This document shows positions 1 through 12,600 of a stretch of 64,000 bases of DNA, in pieces; position 1 is the first letter of the stretch; the number at the start of each line of letters is the position of its first letter. Origin of the DNA: Costus lasius. Lineage: Eukaryota; Streptophyta; Magnoliopsida; Zingiberales; Costaceae. Location: positions 26,241,565 to 26,305,564 of the forward strand of contig CM050451.1 in the NCBI GenBank assembly GCA_027563935.2, read 5' to 3'. Under the pieces are notes generated by a model that worked only from the letters and a program-made list of their open reading frames with translations, was not told the DNA's origin and made no database searches. A program made the position numbers and the translations under genes.

Positions 1-432
1 AATAACTGTTTTTAATAAGAAATTGCAATTAACAATCGTCAGTGGGATTCAACCAAACCCCGAAAAGGATTTTACGCTATGATATCCATGGAATCGCTCA
101 AAAATCTCTCTACAATCATAGGAAAACTACAAGAAAACGTTTTTAAGAGGGAAGAGACTCTAAACCGAAGGCAAGCTCAAAGAATCATGGAGCTCCGGTG
201 AAGAAATCTCCCAAAAATTGCTTGGAAACATAATGTCGCTCTCGTCCGTTCAACCTAGCCGTCTTTTCCTGATTTCTCGATATTCTTAGTAGTAAAAATT
301 AGGGCTTTTATATCTCACGCCTTCTCCATCGAATCAACTTTCCAAAAAGTCAAATTTGGACATCAAACGGCTCAGAAATTGGGGAAAATCCGATTGCAGG
401 TCGGGTGTTCGTTCGCTGAAGTCGGAATCACG

Positions 433-665
433 GGTGAACCCCGCCGGGTTCACCTGCCAGTGAAACATTCTGTACTGTTTCAGTTGAGAGAAGCACGGGA
501 GAACCCCGCCGGGTTCACCGGGTTGTGAAGCGCTCTGGACCATTCTGGATGAGATGCAACAGAGGGAATCACGGGTGAACCCCGCCGGGTTGACCTGCCC
601 GTGATTTCTTCTGTGAGCTAATCTAGTGTCTGGCAAAAGCACCGGTGAACCCCGTGGAGTTCACC
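433..665. repeat. Four copies of a ~70-bp repeat with a 22-bp palindrome
   Basis: A near-perfect palindrome built on GGTGAACCCC / GGGGTTCACC-type arms occurs at about 433, 498, 574 and 644, spaced about 65-76 bp apart. The spacer text differs between copies while the palindrome is kept, with small changes in the last two copies. The GC-rich palindromes stand out in AT-rich surroundings. They probably belong to the untranslated or LTR part of the decayed retroelement that also contributes the sequence at 2176-3030; that link is inference. Confidence 0.7.
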
Positions 666-1268
666 TAGCCGTATTTTTCAGGTTAACTCCGATTGAGCCC
701 AAATTTGACGGGTAGCTTCGTCTTCACATGAGGAAAAACTTGTGGCCTTAAAATCTTCAAAAGACATCAGAATTGGGTGATTTTACCTAAAATTCTACAA
801 GAACAAGAAAAAGTGAAGATTCTGAAGCTTTTAAGCAAATAAGTCTTGAAAGAGTGTAAAAATATTAAAATATGCCTAGATTTATCATGGGATAATAAGG
901 AAAATTACTACTAAAATGCAAGGCATCAAAACACTCTAGACATAAATCTTTGTTTGCCCTCAAGTAATAAAATAGGATGAAACACACGATGGGTACAGGA
1001 TTAATCTTTTGTGTCAGAGCATACATCCAGGCTAGAAAAACATTTATAAACAGTCCAAGATCTAATCAAAGGAAATCAAGTAATTGGTTGTTTCAAGCAT
1101 TCAGCAGTTTTGATGCCACAATTTCTAGATGTCAAACAACTTAATAAGCAATAAACATATGATTCAATCAAGCCTACACAATTCTTATGTGATTCCAATT
1201 CTTCCAAATCAAGTCATTGGCGTTAACTCAAATGTTTTGCTTAGGGTATGATACTCTGATTATTGCAT

Positions 1269-1422
1269 TAGACTTCAACTCATATCCTTAGGTACCATTG
1301 CCAATGTTTTGCAATACCAAGTAGAGGAGTCTCTTTATAGATTTCACTTCACATTTCTTAGATTTCAACTCATGTTCTTCGGTACCACTGCCAATTTTTC
1401 GCAGTGCCAAGTAGAGGAATCT
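1269..1422. repeat. Tandem pair of ~64-bp repeats, each with a stem-loop
   Basis: Two copies (about 1269-1332 and 1359-1422) share the frame TAGAYTTCAACTCAT ... GGTACCAYTGCCAAT ... CAAGTAGAGGARTCT. Each can fold on itself: ATTGC pairs with GCAAT in copy one and ACTGC with GCAGT in copy two, so the difference between the copies keeps the pairing. No coding potential is visible. The pair is probably part of the same retroelement remnant as the flanking sequence. Confidence 0.65.
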
Positions 1423-2175
1423 AAGGGTGAGTTTTTTTTTTTATGAGGTTGATAACATAACCTTTTTGACAAATGCAGTGTCCCCCCAACAATAGAAAGG
1501 AATTCAAGGAATGAATAAGCAAATGTGCATCTTAATGTGACTCACATGTAAATTACAAACTTGAGTTGATTAAACAATCATAGGCATGTTCGACCCACTA
1601 ATGAATGTCCTAAAATCAAACCAAATTAGAAGATTTCAAAATCATAGAACATATGAGCATGATCATAAAGTATTTCTAGCAAGATGTAATATTCAACAAA
1701 CTTTGATTATTCCTAACCAAACATGTACTTCAAAAATTTTGCATAGCTATCATGGGAACAAGACTACTATACTCCTAACATAGTAAATGAATAAACTCGT
1801 GAGTCGCAAACATCACAAAATTGCGATGTATAACACGTGCAAGCTCATGGACAAATTCACACAATATGCAAAATGAAACCAAAACTAGCCCTGATAAGTA
1901 CTACACAACTGTCATTAGGTGGGGCCTGAAGATGCGGACCAGGCCCACGAATAGAGTGGCATATAAGGTACAATGCCAAACATCAATCATCACAAAATAA
2001 AAGTGTCATACCGCAATTACAGCAAGTCTAGCTAATCCTAAATTAAACAGTCATATGGGAGCAAAGGCAAAAGACTAGAATGAAGACAGCTCACCCACTC
2101 TGTAATTTGCATAGTCCCCTATGCGGTATCATGGATGTGAGAGGAGCAGGTGGCGATGCCGATGGCCAGGGGGAG

Positions 2176-3030
2176 CTACTTCCTTATGCGCGAGCGAGAG
2201 CCAGAACCCCGTGAGCTCTTGCCCTTGCCGCGGGAGCTGTAGTCAGGCTCGGCCTCCTCATCCAAAGAAATGTCCATGCGTGCTATATTATCCTCAGAGA
2301 GAAAGGAAAGTCGCTCATCCATACTTGATATCTTCTCCCAAACAGACCCCATCATCTTGTGCTGCCTTTGCATGTGCGCCTCCATAGACTCCCATCGAGA
2401 GGAATGGTCCTGCTAAATGTAGGTAATGATGGTGTCCAGATGATCAATCACTTCTCGTTGGTGGAGTTGCTCCTCCTTAATTTCCTGCAATATAGCCATC
2501 ATAGTGTCAGAGGAAGAAGTGCCACCAAAGGAGAAGGTGCCAGGTGCTGGTGGTGCTGCATCAACTGGGTCGGGCTATGGATTATCAATGGGCTGGATAT
2601 GTCAATTTGCGTGCACACGCATGGTGGTGCGTTCTGGGTTCGGCAATGAAAGGTAGAATTGACTCCCCTTGAAAGTCATGCAATAGGAATCTCTTTTACG
2701 AACAATAAGTTTCATGGCCACGCAGGACTCGATTTCGAGCCTATTGTTGCCAGTAGCTTCCATGGTACCATATGGGATGATCCCCAATGAGACCGCCAGG
2801 GGTGTGATGAGTCCACCAATGACAATAGCCCCTTTCAATGAGTGGGCAACTCGGCTGAATTGCTTGGCAAGATAATACCCAGAATCCACCCGGAAGCTTT
2901 GCAACATACACCAAAGATAAAACAATTCGGTTTGTCTTACCATACCGTCGCTTTCTCCGTGGCCGAATATGGTATGAGCCAATACGCGGTGATAGATATA
3001 CTCTATAATCGGATTGCATTAAGTTCAATG
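2176..3030 (-). pseudogene. Decayed plant transposon protein (Transposase_32-like) of an LTR retroelement
   Basis: Read on the minus strand, 2602-2982 encodes a stretch with FRVDSGYYLAKQF, IVIGGLITPLA and CVAMKLIVRKR. I recognise this as typical of the plant 'putative plant transposon protein' domain found beside Tat/Ogre-like gypsy elements. The reading frame shifts near 2970-3000, where the preceding part (ending LNLMQSDYRVYLSPRIGSYHI) continues in another frame. A basic, Ser/Arg-rich C-terminal tail, in yet another segment, lies at 2176-2385. No intact frame joins the parts and no polymerase is adjacent, so this is a dead fragment. The domain name is from memory. Confidence 0.55.
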
Positions 3031-3045
3031 GATTCAGATGTGTAG

Positions 3046-4900
3046 CAAATATTTGTTTGATATATATTATATGAGTGTGGTTACTCTATAGTTGTAATGT
3101 TTTGTGATATTTATATTGTATGCATTGTTTGTTATATAGATGAAAACTACGCATACGTATGTCTTTTTCAATTTTATATATAATATGTGCAGGATTTTGC
3201 ACATAAAGTATAGGGGAATTTTTTTCAAAAAAATCTGTATTAGTCAACTTTAATATGAAATTAATTCATGTACTAGATCAAAAAAAACCTTTATCGTTAT
3301 ATTAGATAATTTTAAATTTTAAATATGCTTTTTTATTAGAAAATTTTATTTCTATTATAAAACATAACTTTTTATATTATATTTATAAATTTTTTAATTA
3401 ATAGAATAGAACAGCATAACACTTCTAAATTGCTAACCAGCATAGTTATTTTATCTAAACAGTCTTAATTTTTTCAATCAACTATAGTTCAAATCAGCCA
3501 AAAGCTAAAAGCTCTAGTTGCCCCAAATATACACTATATCCTTAATCGTAGTTGTATAGGAATTGTAAGAGATGAGTTGAGTATAAAAGCTCATCTTATG
3601 ATATTTGCCACGACCTCTACAATAGACGCAAAAATATTCTTAGACATAGGAGTATAAAATATCAACTCTATGATATAAAATTTTTATACCCTTTTCGTGT
3701 TTTATAATTTTTATTTTTCAAAGCTTCTTAGCCAATTAATTATCTTGGTATTAGCATATTGAAACCTCATCAAAGTGATCTATCACAAAAGTTGGGTTCT
3801 CACCACTAAGAGGTATATTTACAAATTAATCTTATTCTTCTCGATAATTTTAAGATTTTAATCCTAGATAAGACTTTGGTCAAACCATAGACTTTATTAT
3901 ACTTAGTGCTCTCATAATAAAGGCTTGCAACCTTATGCTGGGAATAAAATTAAGAAAAACTTCTTAATTTAATTTAATTATATTCCAAACAATGCCAAAC
4001 GGGGGCTAAGTGATGGAACAATGTTGGACGCTACTACCGCTACACACATCAGGGGAAAGCAATTAGGCGACTTGAGTTCAATTCTCAAGAGAATGTTGTT
4101 TAATATTTATAAATACGTTTATATGTAGTATGTAAGGATGAAAAGATAGATATATAATATATAAATAATTTAACTATATAATTAATTTTATAATATACAA
4201 TATGATATAATTATATAATATTTTAATATTTTAATAAATTTAAATATATTAATATGTTAGTTAATATATATTAGTTCATAATTTTGTATAATTATTTTTT
4301 AAAAAAAATAAATATTTAAACTTGTTTTTAACTTAAAAAATATATACAACAAATTTTAAATGCCAATGTCACCATCATCATTTTCACAACTGTTCTTATG
4401 GAGATATGCATTTAGATCAAAGTAAATAAATTATTGAAAGATAGTAGAGAGATAAATAAGTTTTATAATCAAATCACTGTTATTTAGTGACGCTATAAAA
4501 AACTAGTTGTGACTTTATATGTATACTATTTTATTTTTTTGTCATATTAATACATGACTTTGTATAGTTTGAGAGAAACAATTTTTTTGAATTTGATTAA
4601 AAATTTAAAATTTAGATTAGTAGTAGAAACAATAGTACTAAATATTTTCTTACACAGCTCTGCCAAACGGGCTTTAGTAAGATTTGAACGTGGGTATATC
4701 TGCGGAAGGAAAGAGTTTTTCTCTCACGGTGGAAATTGAAAAGAACCTAATCAATCAACTAGTAAATGCAACCACAACTCACTTGTCAATTCGGGCATCT
4801 CCAACTCTATTATCAAAGGAACACACACAGCCTTTTTTCTGCCACCTTTTGAAATCACAAAACAGCGCATAGTAGCATGAGAATAATCAGCTATGATTCA
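3046..4900. other. AT-rich intergenic stretch, no gene seen
   Basis: Mostly runs of A/T with no open frame that looks like protein. A few short phrases such as CCAAACGGG (near 3995 and 4665) and GCCAAAAGCTAAAAGC (near 3497) resemble ends of small DNA transposons, but I could not pair them into an element. Confidence 0.5.
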
Positions 4901-4901
4901 T

Positions 4902-5490
4902 CAGTGTTTACTAAGAGGGATGGAAATATAGAGGAAAGGAAAAAAAGGAAAGGATTTGAGGAAGGAATAAATTTTGGGTCACGTGACTTAAAAATAAGAG
5001 GGGAAGGATTTGAGAGACGAAGAGATTGTGGTCATATGAAACAATTAGGAAGGGGGAAAAAGCTCTCGGCTATGAGCGGGTGTGTGGCCGAGTATGCGGC
5101 AAGTGGCAAGGGGGTGAGTAGGTGACAACATTGACGTGCGGGTGAGCAAGCAGCAGCATTGGTGAGTAGCGAGCGGGCTAGGTAGCAGCAGTGGGGAATT
5201 GGCAAGCAAGCAAACATCAAGCAATGGCGAACTAGCAAGTAGTGGCGCTAGTGAGCAACAATAGTGCGTGGGCAGGCAAGGCAACTACAGTGTTGAGCGA
5301 AAGCGGCGGCAATAGCAATGATGATGCGTGGGCAAGCAGCGTCGAAGGATTTACTGTAGCAAGATATCCAAAATAAAAAAAATCGCTGCTATTTTCCTTC
5401 CGAGTTTCCCTCCTCACATTTTCATCCACCCTCATATACGGCAGAAGGGCCAAAATCCATTCTTTCCATCCTTCCCTAAACAAGAGGTTA
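4902..5490. mobile_element. Possible small inverted-repeat element with GC-richer core
   Basis: The left edge (TGTTTACTAAGAGGGATGGA) resembles the reverse complement of the right edge (TTGTTTAGGGAAGGATGGAA), suggesting imperfect terminal inverted repeats. The interior is GC-richer than its surroundings, with degenerate short repeats of the type GAGCAAGCAGCAG between 5100 and 5300. I found no target-site duplication. It could equally be a decayed low-copy sequence. Confidence 0.3.
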
Positions 5491-5499
5491 AAGACAGTG

Positions 5500-6341
5500 A
5501 TTCTTGTCATTTCAAATTTTAATAAAAATGAAAGAGTCAACTTGAGCCTAACAATATTTTGCGATTCTGAATGCCTCATCCACATTTTGGTCTCAAATTA
5601 TGTTAAACAAATATAAAACTTTTCTGAATATCTATTCTGCAATTACAAACCTTAAAAGTTGGTTCAAAAAAGCTTTATCATTTAAAAGGCAATACACTAG
5701 ATTGAGCTAAAAGTATAAATGTGGATTCTACAATGAAGCATATAAAGAACCTAAGAACTTGAATATAGCAGATGTTTATGATGAATCATCTGTTAAAATT
5801 ACTATCATTCATTTTCTTCAAAGTTAGTGACGATGATTTGGGCACATCCCAATGTATTCCTCAGACCCATGGCATCACTCCTATGAATACTGAACATTAG
5901 AAAAAAAAAATATACAGAACATAACAAAGACAAACCAAGCTTCCACATGAATTTAATTATCTATTTTCACAGTAAAGAGTGCATAAAGCTCCCTCACAGA
6001 TAACAGCTGAATTGGATGAAACAAGTAGTTTAAGTAGGTTGCGGTACCATGGGGTTTGACAAAAAGAACTGTTTCAAGGGTGAAATTCACGGGAAGATTG
6101 ATCTGCTCAATAACAAAAGAATGAACAGGAAAGGGCAGAGGAAGAATGAGTTGTGCATTTACTTCAGCAATGCTTACCAAAGCAATTCACTTGCATGTTT
6201 GCAAATCTTTAACTTGCCTTCAATATGTTCTGAATCACTCACACAGCCAACAAGCCATAAGAAACACAACTGGTTTTTTACCCAGGGAACTCAGAAAACA
6301 GAACTGAAATTTTGTGATGACGAGAGCGGCACAATTATTTC
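5500..6341. other. 3' flank of the receptor kinase gene, no gene seen
   Basis: Downstream (in minus orientation) of the kinase stop codon. Short open frames here have no recognisable protein features. Part may be the kinase 3' untranslated region, but no convincing poly(A) signal is visible. Confidence 0.45.
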
Positions 6342-6617
6342 TTATCGACCTGAAGTTAGAGATGTCATTTCTCCACACGAAGACAAATCTACTTGCATTG
6401 GAGTCATCATCTGTCTTGGTGGTTTTGGTGATTTTAGCTGCACATCCTGATTACTCAACATCATAACCACCTCTGACATTTTTGGCCTATCTTCGCTATT
6501 TTCTTGCACACACAGAAGACCAACTTGGATACATCGTTTAACTTGAATAGGAGGGTATGAGAGATTGAGAGCAATATCAAGTACCTGTAAGTATCCTTCT
6601 GGCCAAAGGTTATATGC
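6342..6617 (-). CDS. Receptor kinase exon 8: C-terminus and stop
   Basis: Acceptor TTTGCAG before 6617. It encodes the end of the C-lobe ([29 protein letters not shown]) and a C-terminal tail ending in TSLTSGR followed by TGA at 6344-6342. Confidence 0.88.
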   Translation of the reverse strand, partial: AYNLWPEGYLQVLDIALNLSYPPIQVKRCIQVGLLCVQENSEDRPKMSEVVMMLSNQDVQLKSPKPPRQMMTPMQVDLSSCGEMTSLTSGR

Positions 6618-9600
6618 CTGCAAATTGTAAGTACACATACTTGAAGAAACCAGATGAACTAATTTGAATGACATCAACCTATGAAACTAAAGCATTTGCT
6701 AATAGCCTAATACTTACATATCCTATGAGGTCTGTAGGATTGCCACGTCTATCAATACCCATGTTCTTCTTGCCACTGAGGATTTCTAATACCAAAACAC
6801 CAAAACTGAATACATCCGATTTGGAAGAAAAGATTCCTTTGTATGCATATTCAGGTGCCATGTACCCTCTGAAAAACACCACAACTTTTAGCTCAGGAAG
6901 CTACCATGGTGTAAATCTCTCACTTATTACTCCAGTAGCATATTGATAATGTGGAAGACTTACACTGTTCCCATAGGTCTCGCAGTGGTCCTCTCTTTAA
7001 CTTCATCTCCTTTAAAAATTCTTGATATACCAAAATCAGATATCTTTGGCTTCATCGTCCCATCGAGAAGTATGTTACTTAGCTTAAGATCCCGGTGAAC
7101 AACTTTGTAATCACAGTCTTCATGCAGGTACTGCAGTCCTTTAGCAATCCCAACAATGATATTGAGTCGCGTATTCCAGTCCAGAAACGTTCTCCTACTT
7201 CTTTCCTCTAAAAAAATTTCAGGTTTCTTAATCCAGTAATATATGTGATGAATCTACTAGATTAAGAAACAAGAAAAAAAAAATCCAGAACTCTACATGT
7301 AGGCCAACGAGCATTCAGAAACTTCTGTTTTAATTACAAGTCAAATTACGAAATCATCTATTAGAAATGACATCATTTACACCAAGTTCCTTATTTTGAT
7401 GATGCTCTTGATCAAGCATGTGTTACTTGGAGGGAAGGAAGTAGCCTCCTGTAGTACGTAACTCAAGATCTGCTCAATGGAAAACTCAAAAATAACCAAT
7501 TAAATTACCTAAAATGGTAAAGTTGATGGTTGTAAATTCATCAGGGGTAATTCTTGAGTGACAAAATCATAATAATAAAATTTCACATCTTAAGTGCGAT
7601 TAAATCCTGGAATTAAATTGTACATATAGGCATACACTCACGGTTTCAAAAACCGGTCCGTAACCGGCCAGTACAGCTGGTTTGTACCAGACCGGTCGCG
7701 GAGCGCCCCTCGGAGCACGGACGGCGGGCGGACGGCATAGGCATGGGCGGAAGCTTCGATCCAGCGGAGGAACTGCCGGCGGAAGCTTCTCCGCCTTCGA
7801 TCGAATCTTCCGCCATGGAAGCTTCAATGCCACGCCTGTGCTGCCGTCCGCCACCTAGGCTGCCGCTACCATTCGCCGCCTGCGCTGCCTACTGCCGCTG
7901 TCTGAAACCAGTCAGTACGCGGTACAGTACCGGTCTGGTGGCCTGCCGGACCGGCTTTTTAAACCTTGCATACACTACCATCCTGTACCTCAACTAAGAA
8001 ATTATCTGAAAATAAACTAAAATGGATAGTGACCAACAAATGGATAATGAACTCAGTAAACCCTACATAATGATGCAGGGACAACCCTATTGGGGTCAAA
8101 TCCCCGATCCAAACTCTCAGGAACCGGTAGGGCTCCTTCAAAAGAGAAGACTCCAACTACTTCCTTATAGTTTTGAAAATAGTAAGTAGCATGGCTGATG
8201 AACTGAAGTGCAAATATTGAACCACAATGGCCTGAACCAAGTGAATCAGGTAGTGGTACCGATGAAAATCTGTATTGCATAAGCGTAATGAGTAAGTTTT
8301 AGATAAATTGGTTTAGATGTAGAAACTACATACTTGATAGCTACTACATTCTTGTATTAATAATTGTAACACAATTATATGGTAGATAAAGTGCAGCCGC
8401 GAGAATTCAATATTAGCATAAGATTAGCAGCGTAATAAGATTATTAGGTCGAACCATAGAAGGTATCCAACCTCCGATTCTCCATATACTCTAAGATGAT
8501 GATCCGTTCATTTCCTTCAATGCAATATCCTAGTAGACCGACAAGATTTACATGTCGTAATTTGGCAATCAGCCGGAGCTCAGTTTCAAACTCAAGTGGT
8601 CGGCGTGGCAAATCTTTCAGCCTTTTGACAGCAATCTTTTTTCCATCGTTAAGTTGCCCCTGCGAATTGCCCATCATGTTGCATACTTAATTTAGATTAG
8701 TTGAATTAATCTTCGACGGGATGAGCATATTTACCTTGTAAACAATTCCAAAAGCACCTTCTCCAAGCTTATTTGTTATGGAAAAGTTACAAGTTGCAAC
8801 TACAATTGTAGACAAACTAAACGAAGGGAACCCTCCGACTGCATTTTCACGTGGCACTTCACTAGTAATGGAGCTTCCTCTGGTGCCAGCACCTGCCGAG
8901 TTATTAGTCGTACCGCTGTTTCTTTCTCCAGCATTTATGTTTGGAGAATCTGGAATACAATCATGAAGGTCATAGCAGTCATTTACTTAAACTTTCATCT
9001 TATCATGAAGTAGCTACGATCTTATACTGTAAAAGAAATTAAACTTGAACAAAATAAGGGAACCTTTATTCCAATCTAATACATATAATATAAATGTGCT
9101 TCAGGACTGATATTGGCATTATATCTCTTAGCAGATAGTATTCCTAAGGGATCTAGGGGCATGGTGTTTTCAAAATTCTGCATTTTGCGATAATTAAATC
9201 TTAGGTTAAATGTGAACGGAAAACAATATCCAAAATGTAGTCTACATGTTTCCACAAAATGTAGTCTACATTTTGTGGAAACATGTGCACAAAAAGAAAA
9301 AAGAAAGGTAAACAGTACTTGTACCTCCCGGATTTCTTGCATTCAAAGAAGGTTCATCCACAGAGTCGATTGTAATTGGCCATGTACTTTGTTGATTACC
9401 ATTTTGAGTGCCAGCAGCTGTTGAGGACAGCCACAGAAGATCATGTGAGAGAAAATTACGATTTAATTAGAGCCACAGCAGGATGAAATACATTTGCAGG
9501 ATACTAAAGCAAACAGACAACTTTCTTCTTTGGCTTGGTCAACATTTATTTACCATACTCTTCTAGAGAACATTTTGTATCTGATTCCAACGAATATTAC

Positions 9601-12600
9601 AGGAACTAGGAAATGATCCAACTCTTGGTATAGAAATACTGAATCCCTCCATCATATGTAAGTACCATTGGTAGGTGCATAAAATGGCATGAAATTGAAA
9701 AGAAATATTGAGTCTCTCCATCATGTGTAAGTACTAAGTACCATTAATATCACTTGCAATCGTACTGATCTTATAAAATTGTAATACTGACAACAGTGGA
9801 AATTGTAAAAGATTATTTTGGCAACTCCAAACTATGATTACACAGATGTGGTTAGGAAAATAATGTCTTCTGCTGCAACTTGAATAAGTTGGACGCTCGG
9901 TGATATGTGAGAATGGAATTAAGTTGATGCAATATGCTTAATTGGCTACAACGTATTAATTTAATAAGCTTTGAGTTGACTCTTGAAGTAAGCAAGTAGG
10001 TGGAATCATGAAATGGTCAATTTGATAATTTAAAATGTTTAACACCAAGTTAGCAATAGTCAAGTCATTAGGCCTTCCATGCCACTATAGTTCTCCCATT
10101 TTTATGTGAGACTAAACTTGGGGTCATTGTTACATAGTACAAATAAATTCGTTCACAAGCAAAATATATACTATCTAGTTGGCACTATTATAATTGTCCA
10201 AACGAAAGCATATGTACGAATATGATATTTTGCTGTCAAATATCGAAACTTGCATTTAGCAGTAAATAATTTCTTAGAAACTAAATAAAGCAAGACAAAG
10301 AAGATAACACAAAAACTAAAAAGCACCACAAACTTATCCTACTCCCACTCTATCCGCATATTGAGAGCAACAATCGGGGATACAAGGAGCATTCTACAAT
10401 TCATTCTCGTGGATTTGCGCATATCAGCATGAGCATATAATGTGTTTTGTGGTCTCTACTTACCACCTCCGCTCTCTTGACTTCTTATATGTTAGATAAA
10501 CACCTAAAATCTAAATTTTTATCCTCAAGTATCTTTCTAGTCCAAGTCTGGCATAACTGCATATTCTTGAGCGGTATTTGTGCTATCATTTTGAGTGGTA
10601 TAACAAAATATTATATATATTATATGGAAATTAGGAATAAAATTATTCATATATAATAAGGCCAAATAAATTGCATTTTGTTTTGCACATGGTTTCCGGA
10701 ACACAAAGGTTTTCCCCTTTTGCTTTATACACTTTTACTAATAAAAATATTTTTTTGAAATATAAAATAAAATAAACAAATTTTAAATATTTAAACATTT
10801 TTTGTAAAAATAAGAATAATTAAAATTGTTTTACTTTTATGTTGAGACAACTATTTAGAAACTAACAAAGTTTTTGAAAGGTAATCATTTTCTTAATATA
10901 CACTTAAATTAGTAATTTTAAAATCTTTGAATCATTTTCATTTAATTTTTAAAATATTATTTCTGATTAATTTAATTATCATTTTCATTAGAACAATGAG
11001 CATTTGTATTTGTTTTGAAAAATTATATAATAGATGTAAGTGAAATTTCAAACGAAAACATATTTTTAATCTGATAATATACACACGTATATAAATTAGA
11101 TAATTTTCATATAAATATATATTTATATGTATATGTATCCATATTTAATTATTATAACTTTATACCACTATTTAGTGAACGAATATTTAAAATAATAAAT
11201 ACAAATGTATAATAATAATTTCAAGTTAGTTACCTTTTGAAAAATTTTCTAACCTAGCATTATACTAATAAAATAAATCTAAAAAGTACACAAAACAATT
11301 GCTCATAGAATAATATTAATTTTAAAATTACATGTTTTTCACGATCAATAAAATATTTTCAAAACAAATTAGACATTTTTTATAAAAATATATAAATGAA
11401 AATAATGTATGACTATTGCACATAATTTATAATTATAACATTCATATTTTTTTATAATTTATTAGTAAGAATGTATGAATAATAGTATTTAAAGAGGTTA
11501 ATTGTAACAAAAACCAAAGCTATGAACAAATTGCAAAGTTGGGTTTGTCTCCTTCATTATCTGTATCATTACTTAAAAGTTATTTATAATTTGTATGTTT
11601 TTTTTTTTTTTGCCAAAGATTTGTATGTATTATTTATGAAGGCAGATTGTAGGTTATCAGAAATATAATAGTATTTCAGATGTTTTTTTGTATACTTGGG
11701 ATACAAGTTAGTTTTCTAAAATGTGTTTACATGATTGCTTCTATAATTTAATATTACAAAGATACAATACCAAATTTAAAATTTTTATTTAATAAAATTT
11801 ATAAAATATTAATATGTTTTAAAGTTACTTTTGTTTATATTCATTACTTTACTTGATATGTTGTATGACCCAAATTTTTTGTTTATATGACCCAAAAATG
11901 TTATATTCATTTCTTTACTTGAATATTACCTTCTTTTGGGTCATCCAATCTAGAGACATCATATTCAAATTATTCAACCAAAAGCAAGAAATGCAAATTT
12001 TTATTTCTGCCGATTTCACTCAGAGTCTGGCATGCAAATATCTGATTAGCGCAAAGAATCCCTTCGACAGGTTTTAAAACAGGAACAAAGCAATGCGACT
12101 ATAGAAAGAGTGCATGTAAACTAGGCAAATTACCTGGTCTTGTACCTCCATTCCTCCGCTTCCAAATTAAACCCGCGGAAACCAGAATAAAGACCACTGC
12201 TGCCACTAGGCCCACTACCGTAGGAATCACTATCACCAGAAAATTGTTCTTCTTTACCGCCACCAAGCAGCTTGGGAAATCTTCTCAGCAAGTATTAAAA
12301 TTTAGTTGATTCAAAATCATCAGCAACAATTAAGCTCAACTCTACTCATGTAGTTACTTCCATCTCAATATACAATTAGATCATAAATCTAGTTATGCAA
12401 TGTTAAATGCATATCATATTGAGTCTGCAATTTTTGCAGAGAAATATCAACATTTATTAGTATTGTTAAAGGCAGAATGGCAATATATAAAGACTAAGAC
12501 ACCAATATAATTCTGCTTCCAAAAAGAAAAAAAAAATGCACTGTTTAATCCACAAAATACCTGTTTACGTCATGTTTCAAGATAATGTAACTTTAAAGAT

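Noticed and set aside
334..642. 102-codon minus-strand open frame
   Set aside because: It runs through the four palindromic repeats and translates to repeated QVNPAGFTRDS; a product of the repeat.
7600..7997. Overlapping open frames on both strands
   Set aside because: They lie within and across the GC-rich Mutator-type MITE and have no conserved motif.
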